A stretch of 64,000 bases of DNA from Cercospora beticola (Eukaryota > Ascomycota > Dothideomycetes > Mycosphaerellales > Mycosphaerellaceae): contig NC_088943.1 in the NCBI RefSeq assembly GCF_033473495.1, positions 124,001 to 188,000 on the forward strand, written 5' to 3'. Made by a program: the position numbers and the translations under genes. The notes under the pieces were generated by a model, which was not told the DNA's origin, did not search any database, and was given only the letters and a program-made list of their open reading frames with translations. Of the stretch, positions 46,423 to 56,263 are shown piece by piece (within the stretch, counting starts at the first letter, position 1; each line of letters begins with the position of its first letter).

Positions 46423-48454
46423 CTATGCCACGCCGTACGTCCAAACATCATCGATCGCACTTCCATACGTCAATCCGTGTCCAAACGTGAACACAGGATT
46501 GCGTGTATCGAATGGCACGTCTTCTGCACTCTCATCGACTGCCTCCGTGCTTCGAGGCAAATCGAATGGCAGGCGTCCTCTCGGTTCAGCACCATTGACG
46601 CCGAAGAGCACATCAAGCAGGGCCTGGGGTCCAGATCCGTAGCTTCCAAGCACAGCTGCAGCTTGTTCGATGATCTCTGGAATTGCCGCTGGGCGTTCGA
46701 GAGTGATATCCACAATTGTTGGCACAGCTTCGTAGATTGCCGCCTGTCGAGCTTGTTCTGTAGCATTGAATTCCAGTGAGCCAGCAGCGTAGAGCTGGGA
46801 GCAACCGCCTTCGCGTGGTTCGCTGGGGGCGATGAGGCGGAGGATGGCCAGGTCAGCGTCGTTGACGTCTTCGACGACTTCAAGCCCGCGGCCTTCAAGA
46901 TAGACCTCAGGGAAACCCTCGATGTAGACCTTCTTGCCAGCCCACTCGTCCTTGAGTGGCAGAATCTCATCTTCGTTGGTGAGAAGCGTAAGCGAGGCTC
47001 GCTGAGCAGCGAGACCAAGCTGAACATATTCGTCGTTGCCGACAATCTCGTTGGCGCGCTCAACAGTAACGAATGGATTATCGAAAAGTCCAAGAACAAA
47101 TTTCTCGCGCAGAAGGCGGCGGGCGCTCTGTTCGACACGCTCTTCTGTGATGTTACCCTCTTCGACGAGCTGAATGATAAGCTCAGGTCGCTCCTCGCCA
47201 CCAAGCTGGTCCACGCCGGCGTTCAAGATACGTGCCACACGCTCGAGTTCGCCAAGGCTTTCCAGGCCCCATGCTTGGGCAGGAATGGTTTGTCCAGCGA
47301 TCTCGGTGTCGGTCACGATGCCCCAGTCGGAACACACGATTCCGGTGAAGCCAAGCTCGGTTTTCAGGAGATCAGTAATGATGCCTTTGTTGTAGGCAAA
47401 TGCGACTTCTTCGTATTCTGTTCCGATGGGTCGAGTGTAGTACTGCGAGAGTCAGCATACTGAGCGTTGATAGTTCAGGCTGAGGAGAGCTACGAGCTTT
47501 GTCAAAGCTCATTGGATGACTCACTGGCATGATCTGGCGCTCGCCAGCAGCAATAGCAGCCTTGAACGGAACCAGATGTGCGTCGAAGTTGTTTCCTGGG
47601 TATGTCCTACGTGAATTGTCAGCGAGATGCAAAGGTGGAACAATCTTTGCTGTCAAAGCAGGTCAGATAACTCACTGATTCTTTCCATACTCAAAATGGC
47701 CGTCCTCTCCGTTCTCCGCTGGACCTGCGCCGGGGAAGTGCTTGCTCATGGTGTTCACTGAATCTACACCGAACTCCTCTCCATGGAAGCCACGTAGTGT
47801 CGCCACGACATAGTCGGACGTCAGATTGGCATCTTCACCAAATGTGCCTGGGATACGGGCCCATCGATACTCCGTAGCCAGGTCAATTTGTGGAGAGAGT
47901 GTAGTCCTGAAACCAAGGGCCTTGTACTCTTCCCGCACCACCTCCGCGAACTTTTGAGCAAGTGCTGGGCTCCTCAACGCGGCCAGCCCAAGACTGTTGG
48001 GCCACTGCGAGAGTTTGTTCACCACTCCGCCGCCCACGGTCTCGCTGTAGAGGTTTCGAGGATCACTAGACACCGTAATGGGGATTCCGAGCCGAGTGCT
48101 GTTGCGTGCAAGCTCCTGAATTGCATTGTGCCAATTGACCGCCACTGTCACATCGGAAATGTCGTCGCCGAGAATGAAATGTGATAGATACATCTCGCCA
48201 ACCTTCGTGCGAGTGTCGTTCCCGCCCATCGACTGTTGTTCTCGCGGCAGTGGCTCAAGAGTGCCATTTGGGCCATAGTTGATGTATGGGTGGAACAGCT
48301 GCCCTGCTTTCTCTGCCAGTGTCATGCGAGAGACCAGGTCGTCCAGGCGGTCATCGATGCTCAGCGAGGCATTCTGGTAGGGAAATGTGATGTTTTGCGC
48401 ACTGCATAATGCTGCCAAGGCCAGCAGGCTTTGAGTCACCGCTCCAGGTCGCAT
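46423..48454 (-). CDS. Secreted GH3 family beta-glycosidase
   Basis: Three exons are joined across introns 47607-47675 (69 bp) and 47443-47524 (82 bp), giving 626 residues. The N-terminus MRPGAVTQSLLALAALCSAQ is a signal peptide. GH3 N-terminal-domain motifs follow in order: SRMTLAEKAGQLF, GIPITVSSDPRN, ALGFRTTLSPQIDL, SKHFPGAG (about 238-245) and the nucleophile motif VCSDWG, with catalytic Asp at about 326. The GH3 C-terminal domain ends with PVFTFGHGLTYG. Members hydrolyse beta-linked glucosides or related glycosides outside the cell or in the wall; the exact substrate cannot be read. Length suits the two-domain subfamily without a fibronectin-III domain. The gene looks intact. Confidence 0.93.
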
Positions 48455-50157
48455 GTTGATCTTGCTGTATTGGGAAATCTGGCAGCCGTATCGCGTGCGT
48501 GCACGACATTATATTCATTTGGAGGCCTGCTTCCAAGATCATTTCGACACACTGCTTCGGCGAGTATAGTGTTTCCCGAGACGCTGCAATCCCCGTAGAC
48601 CTTTTGGATGTCGTGCACGAATGCGAGGAGACGCCAGTATAAGATCAGTAAGGCCGAGGTCCAGAAGACCGTACTCGCTGCCCAGCCAGCACTACGGCTT
48701 TCTGAGCGTCCGCCTCGAGGCATTGAGCTGGGGCTAAGCAAGTAGCGTCAGATGGTAAAGACAGATCGTGCTTGGTTCCATGGGGTCCATCGGAGACAGG
48801 GTCTGCTACATGAGATTCAGTAATCGCTATATAGGAGGAAGTCAACGTTGGTCAGAAGCCAAGTAGTTGGCGATCTTGGCAGATACCTAAATTGGTATCC
48901 GGTTTACCACGACACCTGGTCAGCGGTCGCGTGCCTCGTATACATGTTGGTCGGGCGTGTGAACAGGACTTCGATGCTCGGCCGATGGATTGATCTGTCT
49001 CTATGGCCCAGATGATAGTATACGTTCACTGGCAGACGAGGCTCCTTCATTCAACCAGATCATGCTTGGCATTGACAACCAGCGACCGTTGATTGCCGAG
49101 CATGGTGTAAGCTGCGAGAACCCGGCGCATCCGGTCTCTCAAGAAAAGATTAGTGAGACGGCAAACAAGCAGGCTGGCAGGCTTGGTCGACGAAGCACGG
49201 GAAGTGGAGGTCCGGGCCTGCAGACTTTGGTAAGGTGCTGTGCACGATCATCACAAGAACGGCAGTCGGCCACCTCTGAAAGAGTCCGTAGACATTGGAG
49301 CTCTCCGGAATCAACGCAGTAGAGACTGTTATCAGAGCGGCTCATCGCGCTACCAGAAGCCAACAAAACGGCCGGATTCGAGCTCCCAGTGCGCGTTCCG
49401 TCGCAACGAGTGCTCGTCGGATCAGCCGATATCAGATGTCCTGAGCTGCAATCAGTCTGCCAAACCAAGCGAATAGCTATGAACGACCTATACTCCCCTG
49501 TGGAAGCAGCTCTGCAGCACGACCGTAGAGCAGACGTTGACCAGTTTGCCGCTGTAACGAAGGGGGAAAAGTTGACAGAGCTGACACTATATGCATTTAG
49601 CCATGTTTGTTCGCAGAGCTCGAGAAGCCTGACGAGGGGAAGCGGAGTTATGGTCTTCCTCCCATTACCAAGACCCCGAGCGAGAAGACGTAGTTCCAGA
49701 ACTCAAAGTTCGCGGGAATGCCAGCACCCAGGACACGACAGGGATTCGCATGCACGAAAGCAGTGGTGACGGAATGAGGCCGCGATTTCTTGTTGAAAGC
49801 GTTCAATTGATAGCCTAGCTGAGCATTGCGTTGACCGGAATGTGCAAGATCAACGCAGACAAATGCCAGGATTGGCGACTGCCATGGCAGCAACGATAGT
49901 CCAGACCATGTCGCCTATTGTCGTGAGGCACTGAGCGTTCTCCACGGCTCCGTGAGAACGACTGAACAACAGGAGCGCTTAAGTCCGTCGATCCGAGTTT
50001 ACTAAGCAGGGTGTGGGTGGAGCAGTACTGCTCGCATGGTATTCCCATCAAATCCATCCGTAGATCGAATATAGAACGCCGCAGAATCACGGCCACTGGG
50101 CAGGACCCAAAGGACCTCCGCCACGTCAACATCGATCACTCCCAGTAAACAGCAAAC
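48455..50157. other. 1.7 kb without a supported gene
   Basis: This lies between the divergent GH3 and FAD-monooxygenase genes. Minus-strand frames at 48436-48845 and 49648-50132 are short. The second contains phrases such as NFEFWNYVFSLGVLVMGG that could be a decayed membrane-protein end, but I cannot assemble a gene. Confidence 0.35.
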
Positions 50158-51489
50158 ATGAGTACGACAGCAGAATTCCACGTAGCCATCGTCGGAGGCG
50201 GGCTAGGCGGTATCTGTCTCGGTCTCGCCTTACAGCATCGCAATATCCCCTTCACGATCTATGAATCTCGTGCTGAATTCAGTGAGATTGGAGCCGGAAT
50301 AGTCATGGCCGCTCACGCCGTCCGGGCTCTCCAGCTCTGCGAACCGTCGTTGGCTGAGAAGTTTCATGCCTTGGTTGGAAACAACGATGCAGCTCCAGCA
50401 AGCCTATCAGTCCGGAACGAGCTGCGTTATGGAGTCTCGCGGCATCGACACGAGGACAGCGAGGTGATTCACCAAGTTGTAAGGTCTCGCACAGGGGCCA
50501 GAACCGTGCATAGGAATGAGTTGATGACCATGCTGGCGAAAGATTCGGAAGCAGGATGTGCGCAATTCAACAAACGACTGACAAGTTACGAGCACAAAGA
50601 TGGTCGTGTGGAGCTGAAATTTGCCGATGGCACAGCAGCGTCGGCCAACCTGCTGGTGGCGATGGACGGGATCCACTCGAGCGTGCGAACTTGCATGTTT
50701 GGCGCGCAGAGTCCTCTGAGCAAACCCATTTACAGCGAGTGCCTCGCCTATCGAGCCGTAATTTCCATGGACAGATACATCGAGGCTTTTGGCGTGCCAG
50801 TCACACACTCCACGATCCGTCTCGGGCCAAAGAAATTCCTAATCAATTACCCAGTGTCCGGGGGAACACAAGTCAACTGTGTTGCTTTCATGGACAAGTG
50901 CGGCTCAGGCGAAGAATGGCCTCATACCGAGTGGATAATTCCGAGCCAGAGAGAACAATTAAGGCGAGACTTTCAAGGTTTCGGCCCAGGCGTGCAGAAG
51001 ATCTTAGATGCGATGGAACTCACCGATCCCTCAGTCTGGGCTTTACACCAGCACTCCGCTCAGCCCGATAGTTTTGTGGACAATCTGGTGATCCTCATGG
51101 GCGACGCAGCGCACAGCATGCTTCCACATCTCGGGGCTGGAGCCAGCCAAGCAATCGAGGATGCATATGTCTTGGCGGAGACGCTTGCAAGCCCTACTTT
51201 ACGATGGGGTCCAGTGTCCGCAGAACCACTGCACGAAGCACTTACTGCGACGGAACAAGCTCGTAAACCTCGTTTCTCAGAGGTCCAGAGACTCTCGAAA
51301 GACAATGGACGCAGATTTCTCGATTTTGTGGACGAAAAGCTAGAGCGACAAGCGTTGCAGGAGTGGCTTGACGAGTACGAGAGGCGTTTCGACTGGCTCT
51401 GGGATTATGATGTGGCTGTCGATGCTGTCAAAGCCAGGGAGCTGCTGGAGCAATCGCTGCAGAAGACTGAGGACGTGAACAAGAGTTGA
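50158..51489 (+). CDS. FAD-dependent monooxygenase, salicylate hydroxylase-like
   Basis: The protein has 443 residues in a single exon. The FAD-binding Rossmann motif VAIVGGGLGGICLG lies at residues 9-22, followed by a beta-strand Glu (IYESR). A DG motif (LLVAMDGIHSSVR) and the GD motif with the flavin-ribose site (LMGDAAHSMLPHLGAGASQA) define class A aromatic-ring hydroxylases. These use NAD(P)H and O2 to hydroxylate phenolic or other electron-rich substrates, commonly in aromatic catabolism or secondary metabolism. The DG motif has AMDG instead of the usual GADG. It is followed about 520 bp downstream by a methyltransferase on the same strand, a pairing typical of tailoring steps. The substrate is unknown. 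Confidence 0.9.
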   Translation: MSTTAEFHVAIVGGGLGGICLGLALQHRNIPFTIYESRAEFSEIGAGIVMAAHAVRALQLCEPSLAEKFHALVGNNDAAPASLSVRNELRYGVSRHRHEDSEVIHQVVRSRTGARTVHRNELMTMLAKDSEAGCAQFNKRLTSYEHKDGRVELKFADGTAASANLLVAMDGIHSSVRTCMFGAQSPLSKPIYSECLAYRAVISMDRYIEAFGVPVTHSTIRLGPKKFLINYPVSGGTQVNCVAFMDKCGSGEEWPHTEWIIPSQREQLRRDFQGFGPGVQKILDAMELTDPSVWALHQHSAQPDSFVDNLVILMGDAAHSMLPHLGAGASQAIEDAYVLAETLASPTLRWGPVSAEPLHEALTATEQARKPRFSEVQRLSKDNGRRFLDFVDEKLERQALQEWLDEYERRFDWLWDYDVAVDAVKARELLEQSLQKTEDVNKS

Positions 51490-52011
51490 TCGTACCATAG
51501 TGTTGCCGATGGACGAGTTTACCGCAATTTTTGAGATTCGATGAGATGCGTGGAATGGGCTTTGAAGTCGAAGCTTGAGGCCAGAGTTTGAAGTAATAGT
51601 TCCGCATGCTGGTATAAATCGCGAGGCTGCTACGAGCAGGAAATCAAGCACGACGTATGCTGTACAATGGAGGTTGTGAAAGTACGTCGATTCTGAGCAC
51701 GACGCAAATTCCTCGCTCCAGGCTAGCACATATTGCAATGCGGCTGGAGATCGCCTTGCTTGCTCTTCGCCGTAGCTCCAAGTTGCGGAGAGTGGGCCGG
51801 ATTCTCGGATTCCGCCGGCCTTTTGTGAATACTGGTACAGAGCCGTCCAGCATTCAGCTGATCCATTCATTCGCTCATGCACATTCGGCCAATGCAAGTG
51901 GGTCCATTCACTACGTTGGTGCCTCTGCAGTATTTGAAAGGTCATTCCTCGCGACTGACAACCGCTGCAGCAAACACCGAGCTTCTTCGTGGCCAATTTC
52001 CGCAGTTTCGA

Positions 52012-52716
52012 ATGAACATGGCGCAGACACAGAACGCAGACCTATTCTCCAGCATCGGCGAGCAATACGAAGCCGCCTTCGGCCACGACCAAGGTCTTCT
52101 GAAGTTCACACAAAAGGTCTTGGAGCACCTGAAACCCAACTCGCACATCCTTGATGTCGGATGCGGTACCGGAAAACCAGTGGCAACGACCGCAGCAGAA
52201 GCTGGACACAAGATCACCGGAATCGACCTCTCGGAAGTCATGGTCGAGCTCGCCTCGAAAGCAGTTCCGACCGGTACCTTTGAAGTTGCCGATATGCTCA
52301 CCTACCAGCCCAAGGACATCAAATTTGATGCTGTCTTCAACATGCTCTCGCTGTTCCTTCTCCGCAGACAGGATGTCGAGTTGATGGCAACCCGCTGGAA
52401 CTGCTGGCTTCCACTAGGCGGAATTCTGGCAATCGGCACTGGCGCCGCAGAGGATGTCCACCCAGAGAAGCTCGAAGTTCAGTATGATGAGGATGGTGCT
52501 TGTGCTCGAAAGATGCCATTCGAGTTTATGGGAAAGCCCATCACGATCGACATGTTCACGAGAGCAGGATGGGAGAAGTTGCTTGTTGACGCAGGTTTCG
52601 AGGTCCTGTACACCACGACGGATGTCTTCGTTCCGCCTCCAGAGACGGGGTGCCAGACTGAGCCACACTACTTCATCATGGCGAAGAAGATCAGGGAGCG
52701 TGGCGATAGCGAGTGA
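52012..52716 (+). CDS. SAM-dependent class I methyltransferase
   Basis: The protein has 234 residues from the ATG at 52012; a second ATG follows at 52018, and the frame is open further upstream without protein-like sequence. Motif I (ILDVGCGTGKPVA) binds S-adenosylmethionine. It is followed by GIDLSEVMVELA (acidic residue contacting the ribose) and FEVADMLTY; a later FDAVFNMLSLFLL corresponds to motif post-I/II. The C-terminal part (AGWEKLLVDAGFEVLYTTTD) is typical of small-molecule methyltransferases. The acceptor cannot be read. Together with the FAD monooxygenase just upstream it could hydroxylate and then methylate a metabolite; that is inference from position. Confidence 0.85.
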   Translation: MNMAQTQNADLFSSIGEQYEAAFGHDQGLLKFTQKVLEHLKPNSHILDVGCGTGKPVATTAAEAGHKITGIDLSEVMVELASKAVPTGTFEVADMLTYQPKDIKFDAVFNMLSLFLLRRQDVELMATRWNCWLPLGGILAIGTGAAEDVHPEKLEVQYDEDGACARKMPFEFMGKPITIDMFTRAGWEKLLVDAGFEVLYTTTDVFVPPPETGCQTEPHYFIMAKKIRERGDSE

Positions 52717-54006
52717 AGGGCTTTCCAAAGAATGCCAGCAGATTCGTCAAAACAGAGCTGGGGAAATGATAGGAGCGAGAGCAACCGCGCCAATGATCCT
52801 GGCTGCCGGATTTTGCGAGCTATGCGGTGTAGACTCAGATTTGATGAATTCACGTCGTGGAATGCTGACTTCATGTTCTTTTCACTGATGCGTCGTTGAG
52901 AACCGCCCGCGGGCCGCTACAGCACCGTAGCATATTCATTAGCAGTTGTCAAGACGCGCTTGAATGCTTGCTTGCTGTATGTGATCGTGCCTTTTTTTCA
53001 GGACGTCAATGTAGCTTCATCTGCGCTCTGTTGCGTGCGTGTCTGAAGATCGGCTTCAACGGGAGGTCTCGCTGAGAGGCGGCTGTGGCCTGCACTGGGC
53101 AAGATCAGAGGACATCGTGTATTCCGGGAGTGAATACTTGGTAGAGAGCGGAGCGGAGTGGGAAGAGGACAGGAGCAGCAGAGTCGGAGCTGGGAGCGGA
53201 GGTTGGAGCAAGCACGGAACGGCTCGCGCGGGCACGGCCCGTTCTCCGCCCGCTGCAGTCTGAGATCGAGACGAAGATGCAGATGCACAACTTCATCGAC
53301 ATCAACCAGCGCTGACCACGCCCAGAAACTTCTTTACATTCCTGTCACAGCGAGCTCATATCGCAATTGGAGACCTTATAAGGATTCTGCGGGAGATGTT
53401 CCGGCACTGTGACCAGCCCCGCCTTGCGCTGAATATCCCGAGCCCTCGTATGCGCCGAACAACAGAGCGCCGCAGTCCCGGTAGACGCCGATGACATCCC
53501 TTGCACGACCGAATCGGTTCTTTTGAAGATGAACCTGAAGCGCAGACGGCCCTGCTCCAGTATCGTTGAATGAGGAAGTCCCCATTGTTGCGAGCACAGC
53601 ACAACAGCTGCTCGGCTGGCGGCATACCGGACCGCTGCCACCGCTGCCTGCTCGGCGATTTGACGTCAAGGTTCTCCTGGTTCAGCCTTGAAATTCGTGC
53701 GTAGACTTTCGACGAGGGCTAGAATAGGGCGCTGTATATACGTCACGCGAGACCGATCTCATGAATGCATGCTATTGACAGGTCGGACTGGAGTAAGCTC
53801 ACTCACCAGCTCTTGGCAGTTGTGATAGCCACCCTTAGCTCTAGGGCTATACGACTAGGCGCATTCGCCGAGATGCAGCAATGCAGCCTTTATCAAAGAC
53901 CCTCGCGCATCCCCCACAATCCTGCAGATCTGGATTTGCAAGCTTTACTTTTCCCCGTCTGTTTTCATATTTCAATTCCATTCATCACGGGAGCAGGTCT
54001 CTCAAA
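52717..54006. other. 1.3 kb without a supported gene
   Basis: Minus-strand frames at 53345-53669 overlap in all three phases, so none is convincing. The region contains the promoter and leader of the peptide-precursor gene at 54007; the leader is pyrimidine-rich (CTTTTCCCCGTCTG). Confidence 0.4.
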
Positions 54007-54744
54007 ATGCTTTACAATGTCGTCTTCACTGCAGCAGTGACCCTTCTGGGAACCACGGCTTCGGCCGCACCAATTGGAGCAAGTCTCCTGGACCTCAGCG
54101 CCCAGTCATTCTCCAAGTCTTTGAACTCGCGTGGAGAGAGCGATGGACCAGTGGTGAGCACAATTGATCACTCGCATTACTTTTCGATCTGCAAAGCTGA
54201 CGTCTTCAAGGTGGTAGACGCTCTTGACCCGGAGGCCAAAGCGAACTATGAGTTCTTCAAATCCTATTTTGATTCGGTGGGTGACCGGCAAATTGATGCA
54301 TTTGCTTGCTCGCCCGAAGACTAAAACCTCTGTAGGAAGTGAACAAGCGCGACGCTGATGCGGAAGCTTATGCCGATGCTCTGCGCCTTATCAACCTGGT
54401 AAGTGAGCATTGAAGCTACGCAGGCTCAGTATTGTGATCAAGAACTTACGCCCTAGCAGCCTGCCAGTCTAGGTGTCTCCACTGATGAGGATGGCAATCT
54501 GATCACCCGTGAGGCCGAGGCTGACCCTTTCTGGGACACAATCAAGAACCTCTTCAGCAACTGGGATGGCTCGCGAAGCGGAAAGCGTGACGCTGCGCCT
54601 GAACCTTTCTGGGATACGATTAAGAACTTTTTCAGCAACTGGGACGGATCTCGCAGCGGCAAGCGTGACGCCATGCCTGAGCCAGGATTCTGGGACTCAT
54701 TTAAGAACTTGTTCAGCAACTGGGATGGATCTCAGAGCGGATAG
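54007..54744 (+). CDS. Secreted precursor of repeated Kex2-processed peptides
   Basis: Three exons are joined across introns 54277-54335 (59 bp) and 54399-54459 (61 bp), giving 205 residues. MLYNVVFTAAVTLLGTTASA is a signal peptide; about 70 residues of pro-region follow with one Cys. From about residue 93 come processing signals: NKR then DADAEAYADA, an R followed by EAEADP, and then three copies of a peptide (FWDTIKNLFSNWDGSRSG, FWDTIKNFFSNWDGSRSG and GFWDSFKNLFSNWDGSQSG). Copies are separated by KR and preceded by X-Ala/X-Pro dipeptides (DAAPEP, DAMPEP). This is the layout of Kex2/Ste13-matured pheromone-type precursors. The core lacks the paired Cys/Trp of known filamentous alpha-pheromones and forms an amphipathic helix pattern. 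It could be a signalling, antimicrobial or host-directed peptide, or a RiPP core. The intron 2 acceptor is a TAGCAG tandem that would add one Gln. Confidence 0.85.
54526..54741 (+). repeat. Peptide-coding 78-bp tandem repeats
   Basis: Units run 54526-54603, 54604-54681 and 54682-54741 (the last partial, with one inserted Gly codon). Most differences between units are synonymous third-position changes, for example ACA/ACG, ATC/ATT, GAT/GAC, TCG/TCT and CGA/CGC, while the peptide is nearly constant. That pattern points to selection on the peptide and not to recent duplication. Confidence 0.85.
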
Positions 54745-55227
54745 GGTTACTCCCGAGAGCCTTGAGTAAACCGCGCCGCTTCGAGAATGGTCTGACGAAG
54801 ATACGACATCTGTACGCATTTGGAGACTATCGGCTGGTACGATATCTTACGAAACTTTGAAATGAAGCATCTTTACGACACTAGTGAGCTCCCATTTTGC
54901 ATGCAACAACATCACCCCATGAGTCGCTGCTTCTCGCTGTACTGATTTTGATAGATCGACCGCTTGATTGAACAACGAGCGACGGTAATTTGGACGTGTA
55001 TTCGCCGACGGCGGATATTACGCGTCAGCCGAAGCCTTTCCGTGATAGGAAGCCACTGCTGACGAGTCGGACTTCACTAGCGTCGACGCCACCCTATTGT
55101 ATAGCGCCAAGGTGATGAATACATACGCCACGACTTCTTCAGATCTCAATTACAATGCTTGTTTCCGGCTTCAAGGCTTTTCCACAATGCTTGACCACTG
55201 CGATCGTTGACATTGACTTCTTGACAG

Positions 55228-55788
55228 CACCGCATCGAGGTCGCACGTTCGGCTTGGTCCCAAGGTCACGACATCGACGGCGACAATTATCCCGATCCTT
55301 TCATCGACATGAGACTACTCTGCGGCGTCAGCGATGTTCAACGACACGCAGTCAACGGACTGGAGCAATGCTGTGCTGAGAGTGCCCAGTTGAAAGAAGC
55401 GAAAACTTCCATAGGCTGTTTTCATTACTGCCACACGCATCTGACCCAAGTTCAATTCAGCTCCTGCGTCCAAGAATTCCTGACCTTCGATGATGCTTTT
55501 GCTGTGCATTGCACTTCGGGAAGCGATCCCAAAGACTTCCTGTTGGTGCATCGATCTGGGACGGGACTGGGCTTCATGTATGCATTCGGACTCTTGCTGC
55601 TATTTATTATCATCTTCACGAGATGGCAAGGCAGCTTCTCCCGGGCAGAAGTGCGCGAAGGGGTGACTTACTTCAAGCAACGATTAAATCTCGGCGACAA
55701 AGAATCTCGTGCTGCACGCTGTTCAGGCAGGGGAGGATTGGCGTTTCAAAGTAGCGGGCAGGCGAGAATGGAGCAGGAGGATGTTTGA
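55228..55788 (+). CDS. Cysteine-rich protein with C-terminal membrane segment (partial model)
   Basis: A frame open from a plausible acceptor (TTGACAG, ending 55227) to 55788 reads HRIEVARSAWSQGHD, then a cluster of seven cysteines (LLCGV, EQCCAES, IGCFHYCHTH, SSCVQ, VHCTS). One membrane helix follows (FMYAFGLLLLFIIIF) with a basic tail. The cysteine cluster resembles small disulfide domains of fungal surface or secreted proteins, but I cannot name it. I could not fix the first exon; upstream ATGs at 55111 and 55155 lead into other frames. It lies about 0.5 kb downstream of the peptide-precursor gene on the same strand. A functional link is only a possibility. Confidence 0.4.
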   Translation, partial: HRIEVARSAWSQGHDIDGDNYPDPFIDMRLLCGVSDVQRHAVNGLEQCCAESAQLKEAKTSIGCFHYCHTHLTQVQFSSCVQEFLTFDDAFAVHCTSGSDPKDFLLVHRSGTGLGFMYAFGLLLLFIIIFTRWQGSFSRAEVREGVTYFKQRLNLGDKESRAARCSGRGGLAFQSSGQARMEQEDV

Positions 55789-56263
55789 CCGGGGCGAAGA
55801 ATCGAACGGATGACGACTGCTACGCTTTTACGGAGAGTTACACAACTGCGTGCATGAAGACTTTACTCGCACGAAAGCAGATCGTCACCACTGGAGTGGG
55901 AGTCGCGCCCATGCGTGGGCTGACAACACAACCCAGCGGCGGAAGTGGACGAGTTGTCTCGAGGTCTGTACAGAGAGGGTTTTGAGGATACAAGCCTGGT
56001 CTGATAAACATCGGTCGTTATTGCTCGGCAGAGCGAGATCGAACGTTTAATTTTTGTCGCTGTCGGTCTCTGGATCCGGAACGGATGGAAAGTGTTGCGA
56101 ACACCCCCATCCGATTGCCACGCGTCCTCCTGCTAAGTTCTATGCAGCCACATTCCCGTGGCCCAGGACTTTAATGATGCTCAGGGACTTGTACACTAAT
56201 CTGGGAGTCACTGGTGATGGCAAACGGCGGCCAGCAACAATAGGTCCTCGGCATTATTGTTTT

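Noticed and set aside
53345..53669. Three overlapping minus-strand frames
   Set aside because: All three phases are open over the same GC-rich stretch, which indicates base composition and not coding.
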